Source: Couchioplanes caeruleus (GTDB lineage: Bacteria; Actinomycetota; Actinomycetes; Mycobacteriales; Micromonosporaceae). From it: a DNA stretch of 64,000 nucleotides. The first letter of the stretch is position 1, and each line of letters starts with the position of its first letter. The translations under genes and the position numbers were made by a program. The notes below the pieces were generated by a model that searched no databases, was not told where the DNA came from, and saw nothing but the letters and a program-made list of their open reading frames with translations. Location of the stretch: assembly GCF_003751945.1 (NCBI RefSeq), contig NZ_RJKL01000001.1, positions 310,001-374,000 of the forward strand, written 5' to 3'. This document shows positions 25,793-32,943 of this stretch, in pieces.

Positions 25793-26924
25793 TCCGCCTG
25801 CGCTGACGTACCGACGAGGTTCGCGTGGCCAGCTCGTCGGCCATGCGGGCCTCGGCGCGTGCCTCGTGGTGCTGGCCCCGCACGGAATAGGCCAAGGCTA
25901 GATCGCACCGGAGACCCGCGGTGGCGCGAGTGAATGATGGATCAAGGCTCTTGACTGCTACAGAGAGATCATCGACGGCCTCGCTCATGCCAAGTCGAGC
26001 GAGGCAGTGCCCGCGCCAGCGAGCCAAGTGAACGTCGCTGAGGAAGAGGAACGGCAACGTCTCGTCAGGACCGCCCGAGGGTAGGAACTGAGCAGCACTG
26101 TCGAGCGCTACCCTGGCCGCGTCCGGTTCCCTCGCTGAGGCGAGCGCTTCCGCTTCGGCCGCCCAAAGCCACGATCGCAGCAGGGACGGCACTCGATCGG
26201 CAGCCTCCTGCCGGGCGTGCTGAATCAAGTTCACAGCTTCCGGAGCGCGATCGAGATCGAGCAGCGCGTACGCCTGCTGCGCGGTGACGTGCGCAATGAT
26301 CGATGGCTCTTCGCTTTCCCGAGCGGCGCTCTTCGCCTTCTCATGCATGGCCCACGTCTTGCCTGGGTCGCCGAGGTCGAGTGCCTGCCAGCCGGCCAGC
26401 GCCGCTGCCTCAGCGACGGCGGCGGCCAGCGCGGTGCGAAGCGCGCCGGGTAGCGAGTACTCCAACAGGTCGGTCATCTGTGCCACGTGGGCCTCGGTTT
26501 GCTGCATCAGCCTGGAGGCCCCGAGCTGCCGGTCCTGTACGCGGAACGACGATGTCTGATCCTCGAACAGCTTGATGAGGCTGGCGTCGAGTGCGGCCGA
26601 GGAGGTCAGTCGTGCCGCCAGCTCGGCATTCAAGTCGATGCCTGTAGATTCGCTTACGGCCGCGGGTGTTTCGGTCGAGAACGGCACGCCGAACGTCTCG
26701 GTGAAGATCTCTGCGTACTCACTTCCGAGTGCGCGTCTTCCGCGTGCCCAGTCACGGATCATCTTCGCCAGGCTGTCGTCGCCAGGCAGTTCCGTGCGCC
26801 TCTTGTGACCGGTGGGCGCAGTAGCTGCCAAGCGGCGCGTCGCCGCTCGAAGCTCGTGCATGAGCCGAGCGCGGCTCACCCAACCGCGCTCCCTGCACAA
26901 CTCATCAAGATCGGTTCCGTACAT
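25749..26924 (-). CDS. TPR-containing transcriptional regulator
   Basis: 391 aa from ATG 26924 (a GTG lies one codon before; GGGAG is about 10 nt upstream). The N-terminal 100 residues ('LDELCRERGWVSRARLMHEL', 'MIRDWARGRRALGSEYAEIF') resemble the DNA-binding part of XRE/BldD-like actinomycete regulators. The rest is alpha-helical with TPR character ('AAALAGWQALDLGDPGKTWA', 'QQAYALLDLDRAPEAVNLI'). Such TPR regulators accompany the Nudix gene in several AICEs (memory-based). It is convergent with that gene and faces away from the tra/rep operon, with the 29-bp palindrome at 27104 between, a plausible operator. Confidence 0.7.
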   Translation of the reverse strand: MYGTDLDELCRERGWVSRARLMHELRAATRRLAATAPTGHKRRTELPGDDSLAKMIRDWARGRRALGSEYAEIFTETFGVPFSTETPAAVSESTGIDLNAELAARLTSSAALDASLIKLFEDQTSSFRVQDRQLGASRLMQQTEAHVAQMTDLLEYSLPGALRTALAAAVAEAAALAGWQALDLGDPGKTWAMHEKAKSAARESEEPSIIAHVTAQQAYALLDLDRAPEAVNLIQHARQEAADRVPSLLRSWLWAAEAEALASAREPDAARVALDSAAQFLPSGGPDETLPFLFLSDVHLARWRGHCLARLGMSEAVDDLSVAVKSLDPSFTRATAGLRCDLALAYSVRGQHHEARAEARMADELATRTSSVRQRRRINRLLQSGTAHSGR

Positions 26925-27103
26925 CACCGCGGCGGCTCCCACCCATCGGCGGATCACGATCCCTCTTCGGCCATCATGGCAGGCAGCCGCCCGGCGGACG
27001 AGTCCCCCGGAGTCCCCCGGAGTCCTCTGCCCGGCAGCCCTTCGGTCCGCCAAGCTGAACTCACAGCCAGCAACTGACGCCAACGGCGGCAGAATGGCCG
27101 GTT

Positions 27104-27132
27104 GCACAGTACTAACTTTGTTAGTACTGTGC
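27104..27132. promoter_or_regulatory. 29-bp perfect palindrome, candidate operator
   Basis: The arms GCACAGTACTAAC (27104-27116) and GTTAGTACTGTGC (27120-27132) are perfect reverse complements around TTT. It is more AT-rich than the surroundings and sits 180 bp upstream of the regulator start. Both the tight dyad and the location suggest a repressor operator; a terminator is less likely because no gene ends nearby. Confidence 0.65.
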
Positions 27133-27267
27133 CTCTACACGGTTCCTTTGAGGACCAGTTCGGGCCGCACGGCTGGGCTTGTTCATTGCTGAATTCCATA
27201 GAGGCAGCGTTGACCGGACCTGCACACCGAACGGTCAGGCGCTCTACCCAGTCCGTCGGGAGACGGC

Positions 27268-27399
27268 ATGCGGGCGGCGCCAGCAGCACAGCGACAGGGC
27301 TACGCCGTAAGCGGTAGTTACCTCGCATTGAGCCGCATGGCGGCCGACCCCGGTAGGTCCCGGGTGAGCGAGGCGAGCGAGACCGGAAGCCGTCGCTGA
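27268..27399 (+). CDS. Possible 43-aa small AICE protein
   Basis: ATG 27268 follows GGGAGACGGC. The product 'MRAAPAAQRQGYAVSGSYLA...' ends at TGA 27397. It has normal composition but no recognisable motif. It could be the first gene of the plus-strand operon or non-coding leader. Confidence 0.35.
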   Translation: MRAAPAAQRQGYAVSGSYLALSRMAADPGRSRVSEASETGSRR

Positions 27400-27502
27400 C
27401 ATCTTGTGCCGCGCCGCGCGGCAGGCAGCGCCCAAACATGGGTGCGCCGCCGCGCGGCGCCCTTCTTCTTCGACTTTCCGATCGAGCCAGGAGGCCAGTG
27501 CC

Positions 27503-27676
27503 ATGCCTGCTCTCGCTTCGATGCTCCGTGTTTCTGCACCTCAAGGCACGTGCTGGCGTGAATGTGACGGCTGTGGCGGCCTGGCGTCGCTGGCGCCGAA
27601 CGAGACCCATTGCCTGGGGTGCCAGGACCGGCCGCGGCAGCGCGCGACGCGCCGCCGGCCGGTCCGGGCCGCCTAA
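27503..27676 (+). CDS. 57-aa zinc-ribbon-like protein
   Basis: ATG 27503 lies 8 nt after a strong AGGAGG. Two cysteine pairs ('CWRECDGCGG' and 'CLGCQDRP', 16 residues apart) form a likely zinc ribbon, followed by a basic tail ('RQRATRRRPVRAA'). It starts the run of tiny genes leading to the transfer module. Such mini zinc proteins are common in AICEs; function is unknown. Confidence 0.65.
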   Translation: MPALASMLRVSAPQGTCWRECDGCGGLASLAPNETHCLGCQDRPRQRATRRRPVRAA

Positions 27677-27696
27677 TCCGGAAGGACTTCCTACCC

Positions 27697-27939
27697 ATGT
27701 CGATCGACTTCGAGACCGGCGAACCGTCGCCGGGTGAACTGGCCGCGATCGAGGCCGAGTGGCCGCAGATCGAGGCGGACTTGGCCGAGCTGGACGCCGA
27801 AATTCGTGAGATCTACGCCGCGGATCGCGGGGGCCCGACCGAGCTGGACTGGCGGCGTACGCGCCGCAGCGCCGCCCAGGTAACCCGCACGGCCACCCGC
27901 GCGACGCGGCCGGTGGCCGAGCTGCGGTCCGCGGCCTGA
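27697..27939 (+). CDS. DUF6284-like small protein
   Basis: 80 aa from ATG 27697, preceded by GGAAGGA. The helical core 'GELAAIEAEWPQIEADLAEL' followed by 'ELDWRRTRRSAAQVTRTA' matches my memory of DUF6284, a family found in actinomycete mobile elements. It lies 20 bp after the zinc-ribbon gene. Role unknown. Confidence 0.65.
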   Translation: MSIDFETGEPSPGELAAIEAEWPQIEADLAELDAEIREIYAADRGGPTELDWRRTRRSAAQVTRTATRATRPVAELRSAA

Positions 27940-27962
27940 CCCTTGGTGAGGAGAACCAATCC

Positions 27963-28223
27963 ATGAACCTGTACGCGGAGAACGACGGCAGCTTTCCCGA
28001 CGAGTCCGCCGTCGAGGTCCGGTACCCGCTCACCGACGAGCAGTGCAACGGTGACCGCGACACGTGGCCGTGGGTGCCGGGCTACATCCTCGGCCAGTGC
28101 GGCCCGAACGAGTGGGACGTCTGCGTGGACGGCGCCCGGCCGACCGGCGACGAGAACGGCGAGCCGCTGTACCCGTGCGTGTTTCGCGACGCTTCGGAAA
28201 TCCGGACGGCGGTGGCGCGGTGA
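27963..28223 (+). CDS. Hypothetical AICE protein
   Basis: 86 aa from ATG 27963, with GGTGAGGAG just upstream. It is acidic, with 'YPLTDEQCNGDRDTWPWVPG' and 'CGPNEWDVCVDGARPTGD'; the four cysteines may bind a metal or pair. Its stop overlaps the next start (GTGA), so translation is coupled. It resembles conserved hypothetical proteins in Streptomyces-type elements; no function known. Confidence 0.65.
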   Translation: MNLYAENDGSFPDESAVEVRYPLTDEQCNGDRDTWPWVPGYILGQCGPNEWDVCVDGARPTGDENGEPLYPCVFRDASEIRTAVAR

Positions 28224-28549
28224 CCGCCCTGGACATCACGATCAGCCTCGATCTAGACCGGCTTGCTCGTTACACCGATGAGCATTTGGCGATGTTGTGG
28301 CATGTGGCGCAGGCGAATCCGGCGCCGCACGGCGACTACCTCGCCGGGGAAGCGGTCTCCCGGATCGGCTTCGAGATCATCCGCCGCTGGCTGGCCAAGA
28401 CCCCGGCAGTGCTCCACCACCACCAGCAGCGCGACCGGTACTGGGCGGCACTGTGCAAGCTCGCCAAGTATCAGCCGCCCGAGGGCGCCGACCCGCGGGA
28501 CCCGGCCTGGCACAACGGCACGTGGGTTCCCCGTGAGGCGGCCCCATGA
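28220..28549 (+). CDS. Hypothetical AICE protein
   Basis: 109 aa from GTG 28220 (GTGA overlap with the previous stop). It is helical and rich in aromatics and His ('YTDEHLAMLWHVAQANPAPH', 'ALCKLAKYQPPEG'). The stop overlaps the next ATG (ATGA). Coupling on both sides indicates a stable operon with the DUF2637 gene. No family recognised. Confidence 0.65.
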   Translation: MTALDITISLDLDRLARYTDEHLAMLWHVAQANPAPHGDYLAGEAVSRIGFEIIRRWLAKTPAVLHHHQQRDRYWAALCKLAKYQPPEGADPRDPAWHNGTWVPREAAP

Positions 28550-30297
28550 GCCTCTACCCGACGACCGGCACGCCGGGCCTAGCGGAGCTGGCCGCGTCGA
28601 ACCGGCGGATTGCCCGGTCGCTGGCCGACGGCGAATTCGCCCGGATGCAGGCCGAACAGCGGCGCGCCGATCAGGATGCGGCGGCCGAGCGTCGGCTCCG
28701 TGAGGCGCAGGGCAAGCTACGGCTGTCCGCCGAGCGTGACAAGCTGAAGGCGAGCCGTGACGAGCGTCGGGCGGCCAAGCGCGAGGCCCGGCGTGCCCGC
28801 AAGCGCGAACGCCGGCAGGCTACTCACGCCCGGTGGACCGACCGGCGGGCCGCCGCGAGCGGGTACGTGCGCGCGAACGCTGCCGCGGTCTACTCCTCGA
28901 CCATCTACGGGCTGGCGGTGTCCGGCGCCGTGTACGGGCAGATCGACGCGGCCCGGATCCACCATGTGTGGATGCCGGCCGCGGTCGTCGCCTCGATCGC
29001 GATTGAGGGCACCGGCCTGGCGATGGCGTTGACCGCGCAACAGCAGCGACTCGCCGGGGAACGCGCCGTCGCGGCGCGCGCATTGGTGGCGGTCGCGACG
29101 GCCGCCGCGGTCGCGATCAACTACCTCGGCCACCAGCCAGACATGGTCAAGGCCGTCGGGCTGTCGGCGCTGTCGGCGGTCGGGATCATCGTGTTCGAGA
29201 TCCGCTCGGGCGCCAAGCACCGCAAGGCCCTGCGCGCCATGGGCATGATCGCCGAGCCCGGGGAGCGGTTCGGGATCCGCCGGTGGCTGGCGTTTCCGCG
29301 CGAGACGTTCGCCGCGTGGCAGCTCGACGTGCGGGACCGGCTGTCGCCCGGTGCCGCCGGCCTGATCGCTCGCGTCGAGCAGGCCACGGCCGCGCGGCGG
29401 CGCCGGATCGAGGCGGAGGCCGCCGCCCGGCACCGCCGGAAGCTGGCGGAAGAGGTCGCTAGGCTGGCCCGCCGCGCGGCCTGTAAGGCGGCGGGCAAGG
29501 GCGACGCCGGGGCGGCGCTCGCCGCGCTGGTCCGGCTGTCGCACACCGGCACCCCGGCGCCACTGCTGGCGTTGCCGTCACGGGCGCACCTCGACGCGCA
29601 GACGGCGCGGAGGCAAGCCGACGCGGCGCGCATGGCGCTCGGGCAAGCGGAAGCACGTGCTTCCGCTGCAACCGCCAGGGCGGAAACGGAAGCGGCATCG
29701 GCCGCCATTGAGCGGCAACGGGCGCAAGCAGAAGCACTTCACTGCGGCGACGCGCAACGCCGGGCGGACGCGGAAGCCGCCACGGCCCGGGCGGAGGTGG
29801 CCCGTCGGCAGGAAGCGGAAGCAGCCCTGACCGCGTTGCGCCACCGCGTCGAAACCGAGACCGTCCGGGCGGCGCAGTTGCGCGGGCAGACCGACACGAT
29901 CGGCCGCGACGTCGAGCGGCTCAGCCAGCAGGTGATCCGCGAACAGCAAGACCGGACGCTGGCCGAGTCCCGAGCGTTGGTCGCGGAGCAGGCCGCCGCG
30001 GACCGCGGCCGTGAGCGCGACCGACTGACCAGCGCGCTGAGCAGTATGAACGAGCAGGTCACCGTGTTGCGCGAGCAACTAGCGGCGGCTCGAGCCGTGC
30101 CGCAGTTCGACGGCCGGCCTTTGCCGGCCGTCGCGCGCACCAGCCCCGAAACGGTCCTCAAAGTTCTGGCCGCCTACCGGGACAACCCGAGCGCCAGCCA
30201 GAAACACATCGCGTCGCTGGCCGGCACGACCGACCGCACGGTACGCGCGGTGCGCGCCGCCGCACCGGACTTCTTCACCCGCAGCAGAGCCGCGTAA
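28546..30297 (+). CDS. DUF2637-type membrane protein with coiled coil and C-terminal HTH
   Basis: 583 aa from ATG 28546 (ATGA overlap). Layout: a strongly basic/acidic coiled coil (20-105); four transmembrane helices (about 120-225: 'TIYGLAVSGAVYGQI', 'AVVASIAIEGTGLAMAL', 'ALVAVATAAAVAINYL', 'GLSALSAVGIIVFEI') typical of DUF2637; a long Ala/Glu/Arg-rich coiled coil (340-500); and a winged-helix-like end ('ETVLKVLAAYRDNPSASQKH', 'TTDRTVRAVRAAA'). DUF2637 proteins accompany TraB in actinomycete conjugation (Spd-like role, inferred). The added HTH could link membrane and DNA during transfer. Confidence 0.75.
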   Translation: MSLYPTTGTPGLAELAASNRRIARSLADGEFARMQAEQRRADQDAAAERRLREAQGKLRLSAERDKLKASRDERRAAKREARRARKRERRQATHARWTDRRAAASGYVRANAAAVYSSTIYGLAVSGAVYGQIDAARIHHVWMPAAVVASIAIEGTGLAMALTAQQQRLAGERAVAARALVAVATAAAVAINYLGHQPDMVKAVGLSALSAVGIIVFEIRSGAKHRKALRAMGMIAEPGERFGIRRWLAFPRETFAAWQLDVRDRLSPGAAGLIARVEQATAARRRRIEAEAAARHRRKLAEEVARLARRAACKAAGKGDAGAALAALVRLSHTGTPAPLLALPSRAHLDAQTARRQADAARMALGQAEARASAATARAETEAASAAIERQRAQAEALHCGDAQRRADAEAATARAEVARRQEAEAALTALRHRVETETVRAAQLRGQTDTIGRDVERLSQQVIREQQDRTLAESRALVAEQAAADRGRERDRLTSALSSMNEQVTVLREQLAAARAVPQFDGRPLPAVARTSPETVLKVLAAYRDNPSASQKHIASLAGTTDRTVRAVRAAAPDFFTRSRAA

Positions 30298-30381
30298 CCG
30301 CGCCCGGCGGCACAGTCCTGGCCCGCAAACCGTGCTGTGCCGCGTCTTCGACAGCCCTTTGAGACCACAGAGGTGCTCAGT

Positions 30382-30552
30382 ATGTCCGCCACCACCGTTC
30401 CCGTCCGGCTGCTGGTGGAGACGACGTTCTCCGCCTGCGGCCACACCGCCCGCGTCCCGCAGACGACCGCCCCAGCACGCTGCCCGCACGGCTGCGACAC
30501 CCTTGCCCTTGAGCACCGGCGGCCGGTGATCCGGCCGCGCTCACGCGGCTGA
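30382..30552 (+). CDS. 56-aa small protein with three cysteines
   Basis: ATG 30382 follows AGAGGTG. The product has 'LLVETTFSACGHTARV' and 'ARCPHGCDTLALEHRR'; Cys/His spacing could bind zinc. The stop TGA overlaps the next ATG by one base. Unknown function, typical mini-gene of the element. Confidence 0.6.
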   Translation: MSATTVPVRLLVETTFSACGHTARVPQTTAPARCPHGCDTLALEHRRPVIRPRSRG

Positions 30553-30710
30553 TGCGCCGCCGACGCGTCGACCCGGCCACCGTCCGGTTGCTGGCCTCAG
30601 TCGACTCCGAGTCCCGGCCGTACACCGACCCGGACGCCCGCTACCCACGCGCGCAGGACTACCGCCGGCAGGTCGCCGAGGGCGCTGCCCGCCACGACAC
30701 GGCCGCCTGA
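30552..30710 (+). CDS. 52-aa small basic/acidic protein
   Basis: It starts at ATG 30552 by TGATG overlap with the preceding stop. The product reads 'MRRRRVDPATVRLLASVDSE' and 'RYPRAQDYRRQVAEGAARHD'. The overlap supports translation; no motif is recognised. Confidence 0.55.
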   Translation: MRRRRVDPATVRLLASVDSESRPYTDPDARYPRAQDYRRQVAEGAARHDTAA

Positions 30711-30803
30711 ACCGTCCTCGGGTTCGCCCTCCTGATCCGCCCTTTCTGCAGGGCGCGGCCGCCCGGCGGCGCCCTGAATCCCACCCTCTGAAGGGAATCC
30801 GCT

Positions 30804-31298
30804 GTGTCTGGAGAGACCACCATCACGGTCGTCGGGAACCTCACCGATGACCCCGACCTGCGCTTCACCCCGTCCGGGACCGCGGTCGCCAACTTCCGCA
30901 TCGCCTCGACCCCACGCCAGCTCGACCGCCAGTCCGGCGAGTGGCGCGATGGGGAGCCGCTGTTCCTGTCCTGCCACATCTGGCGCGACGCGGCGGAGAA
31001 CGTCGCCGAGTCCCTGAAGAGGGGCGCTCGGGTCATCGTGACCGGCCGGCTGCGGCAACGCTCGTACGAGACCCGCGAGGGCGAGAAGCGCACCGTCATC
31101 GAGCTGGAAGCCGACGAGGTCGGCCCGTCGCTGCGCTACGCCCGCGCCAAGGTCATGAAGCTGACCCGCACCGGCGCCGCGCCGAGCGGCGCGATGGCGC
31201 CCGTCGTTGGTGGTGGATCCGCCGACGACCCGTTCTCTGTGCCCGCCACGGTCGGCGCCCTGGCCGGCACCGCGGCCGACGACAAGCCCCCGTTCTGA
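30804..31298 (+). CDS. ssb: Single-stranded DNA-binding protein
   Basis: 164 aa from GTG 30804, with GAAGGGA upstream. The OB fold is clear ('[20 protein letters not shown]', '[20 protein letters not shown]', '[19 protein letters not shown]', '[20 protein letters not shown]'). The C-terminal tip 'DDKPPF' is the acidic DDxPF-like tail that binds partner proteins. It is an element-encoded SSB, presumably coating single-stranded DNA in AICE replication. A chromosomal SSB is expected elsewhere. Confidence 0.92.
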   Translation: MSGETTITVVGNLTDDPDLRFTPSGTAVANFRIASTPRQLDRQSGEWRDGEPLFLSCHIWRDAAENVAESLKRGARVIVTGRLRQRSYETREGEKRTVIELEADEVGPSLRYARAKVMKLTRTGAAPSGAMAPVVGGGSADDPFSVPATVGALAGTAADDKPPF

Positions 31299-31377
31299 TC
31301 TGGCTCGCCGGCCGCACCCGCGGCCGGCATGAGCTTCGAGCCGGCACCATCCGACACCTGATCGGAGACCTCTGCTC

Positions 31378-31893
31378 GTGAGTACCTGCAAACTCAGCGC
31401 CGAGCAATGGCGCGTGATCAGCTACCTGTACCACCCGGACCAGCTCAGCCGCCGCACCAGCCCGAGCCTGGCCGACGTCATGACCAAGCAGGCCGTCGCA
31501 CGCGACGACGTGGTCGAGGTCGTCGAGCGCGGCCTCGTGCAGAGCCGCGTCGGCGGCGAGGAGTGCACCCGCGGACCGCTCAAGCGGCTGCCCGAGAAGG
31601 CCATCCGGCTGCGGCTGACCCGGGCCGGGATCTACCGCGCACACCACGACCCGCAACACCTGGTGCTGTGCGCCCTACGCGTGCACCGCACGCTCAGCCT
31701 CGATTTCCTGATGCACCGGCTCGCCACGCCGGTCAGCCACGACGAGCTGTGCGACATCGCCAACAACGGCCTGATCACCGCCTATGCGCTCGGCACCGAC
31801 ATCGAGGTGTCGGTCAGCCAGATGTGGGACTGTCCGAGCCACGCCCACGCACTGATGACCAAGCATGGCCGGGCCTTCCTCGCCTACCTCTGA
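31378..31893 (+). CDS. Hypothetical protein, paralogue of 31938 gene
   Basis: 171 aa from GTG 31378. The opening 'LSAEQWRVISYLYHPDQLSR' parallels 'LSPEQWRVLNYLHHHKMHTL' of the next gene, and both continue with matched blocks ('RLRLTRAGIYRAHHDPQHLV' versus 'RLRLSRPGLHTVLDDPGNQI'). The pattern suggests winged-helix-like folds. The two genes arose by tandem duplication and have diverged widely. No family name known; position between ssb and the transfer genes suggests an accessory replication or transfer role. Confidence 0.6.
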   Translation: MSTCKLSAEQWRVISYLYHPDQLSRRTSPSLADVMTKQAVARDDVVEVVERGLVQSRVGGEECTRGPLKRLPEKAIRLRLTRAGIYRAHHDPQHLVLCALRVHRTLSLDFLMHRLATPVSHDELCDIANNGLITAYALGTDIEVSVSQMWDCPSHAHALMTKHGRAFLAYL

Positions 31894-31937
31894 GCCAGCC
31901 ACCGACCAGCCCACCCCTGTGCGGAAGGAACCTCGCC

Positions 31938-32447
31938 GTGACACCGCTCAGCCCGGAACAATGGCGCGTCCTGAACTACCTGCACCACCACAAGATGCAC
32001 ACGCTACGGCCGTCCCTGCTGCACCTCCGCAAGCTGCAGTACGTCGGCGACGCCGACCTGATCGACCTGGAAGACCGCGGCCTGATCACCGCCATCCTCG
32101 GCAACGACGAAATCCAGCGAGCCGGCCTGGCCGCACTGATGAACACCACGCTCGTCGCCCGGCTGCGGCTGCGGCTGAGCCGCCCCGGCCTGCACACCGT
32201 GCTCGACGACCCGGGCAACCAAATCCGGTTCACCCTCGGCGCCTACCGGACGCCGATCCGGCTGTCCACGCTGTTCGTCGGCAACACCATCGTCATCGAC
32301 GACGTGATCACCATGCAGCGCCGCCGGCTGATCGCGGTGGAACTGCTCGACTTCGGGGAGTTCGAACTGACCCCCGACGCGCGTCGGTGCACCGAGATCT
32401 TCATCGTGCGGCTCACCGACAAGGGCGCCGAGTACCTGCCCCGCTAA
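31938..32447 (+). CDS. Hypothetical protein, paralogue of 31378 gene
   Basis: 169 aa from GTG 31938, preceded by GGAAGGA; the longer open frame upstream overlaps the previous gene and has no support. It shares the N-terminal 'LSPEQWRV' and the mid-protein 'RLRLRLSRPGLHTVLDD' pattern with its neighbour. Later segments 'TIVIDDVITMQRRRLIAVEL' suggest a repeated wHTH-like unit. Function unknown. Confidence 0.6.
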   Translation: MTPLSPEQWRVLNYLHHHKMHTLRPSLLHLRKLQYVGDADLIDLEDRGLITAILGNDEIQRAGLAALMNTTLVARLRLRLSRPGLHTVLDDPGNQIRFTLGAYRTPIRLSTLFVGNTIVIDDVITMQRRRLIAVELLDFGEFELTPDARRCTEIFIVRLTDKGAEYLPR

Positions 32448-32574
32448 CCCGCTTCACCAGTTCCACCGCTCCCGGCGCCGTGTAGCGCCTGCCCTGTAGC
32501 CCGTGATGGGCCGCGCCGCGCCGGGAGCGTCTCCTCGGCGCGGCGCTGCCCGGACCCTCATGGAAGGACACGTG

Positions 32575-32943
32575 ATGGCTCGCCGCCTGATGCCCGACGT
32601 GGACATCAAGACCGATGAAGACCTGCTGCACCTGCTGGAAGGCCTCCGGCAGCTCGGCATCGCCGGTCACGACGAGATCGACGAGCTGGCCGGGCTGATC
32701 CGGATGAAGATCGAACGCTACGGCCGGCGCAACGGCCTGTCGCGGATGCGCGCGAAGTTTTGGGGCCGCCAGGTCGCCCGGCCCCTGGTCAAGGCCGCCG
32801 ACGAGTTCCTGACCATCGCCGCCTACGCGCGGGTGTGCCGCAACCGGTTCGAGGCGTTCCTGATCGCCCTCGACGACGAAAGGCCCGGCGTCTCGGACTT
32901 CACCGTGACCAGCCGCGACAACCGCAACGGGCAGGCGGCCTGA
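32575..32943 (+). CDS. Small helical protein preceding traB
   Basis: 122 aa from ATG 32575, with GGAAGGACA upstream. It is predicted all-helical: 'DEDLLHLLEGLRQLGIAGHD', 'RVCRNRFEAFLIALDDERP'. Its TGA overlaps the ATG of the TraB-like gene by one base, so the two are translated together. It may be an accessory transfer protein. No family recognised. Confidence 0.65.
   Translation: MARRLMPDVDIKTDEDLLHLLEGLRQLGIAGHDEIDELAGLIRMKIERYGRRNGLSRMRAKFWGRQVARPLVKAADEFLTIAAYARVCRNRFEAFLIALDDERPGVSDFTVTSRDNRNGQAA

Larger units (their letters stand above)
26925..27502. promoter_or_regulatory. Central divergent control region of the AICE
   Basis: 578 bp between the regulator (minus) and the start of the long plus-strand operon. 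It holds the 29-bp palindrome (27104-27132) and possibly a 43-aa ORF (27268). Promoters for the regulator and the replication/transfer genes are expected here. Confidence 0.55.

Noticed and set aside
26954..28063. 369-codon minus-strand ORF over the AICE mini-genes
   Set aside because: Arg/Pro/Ser-rich antisense frame typical of GC-rich DNA, opposite several genes with proper ribosome sites.
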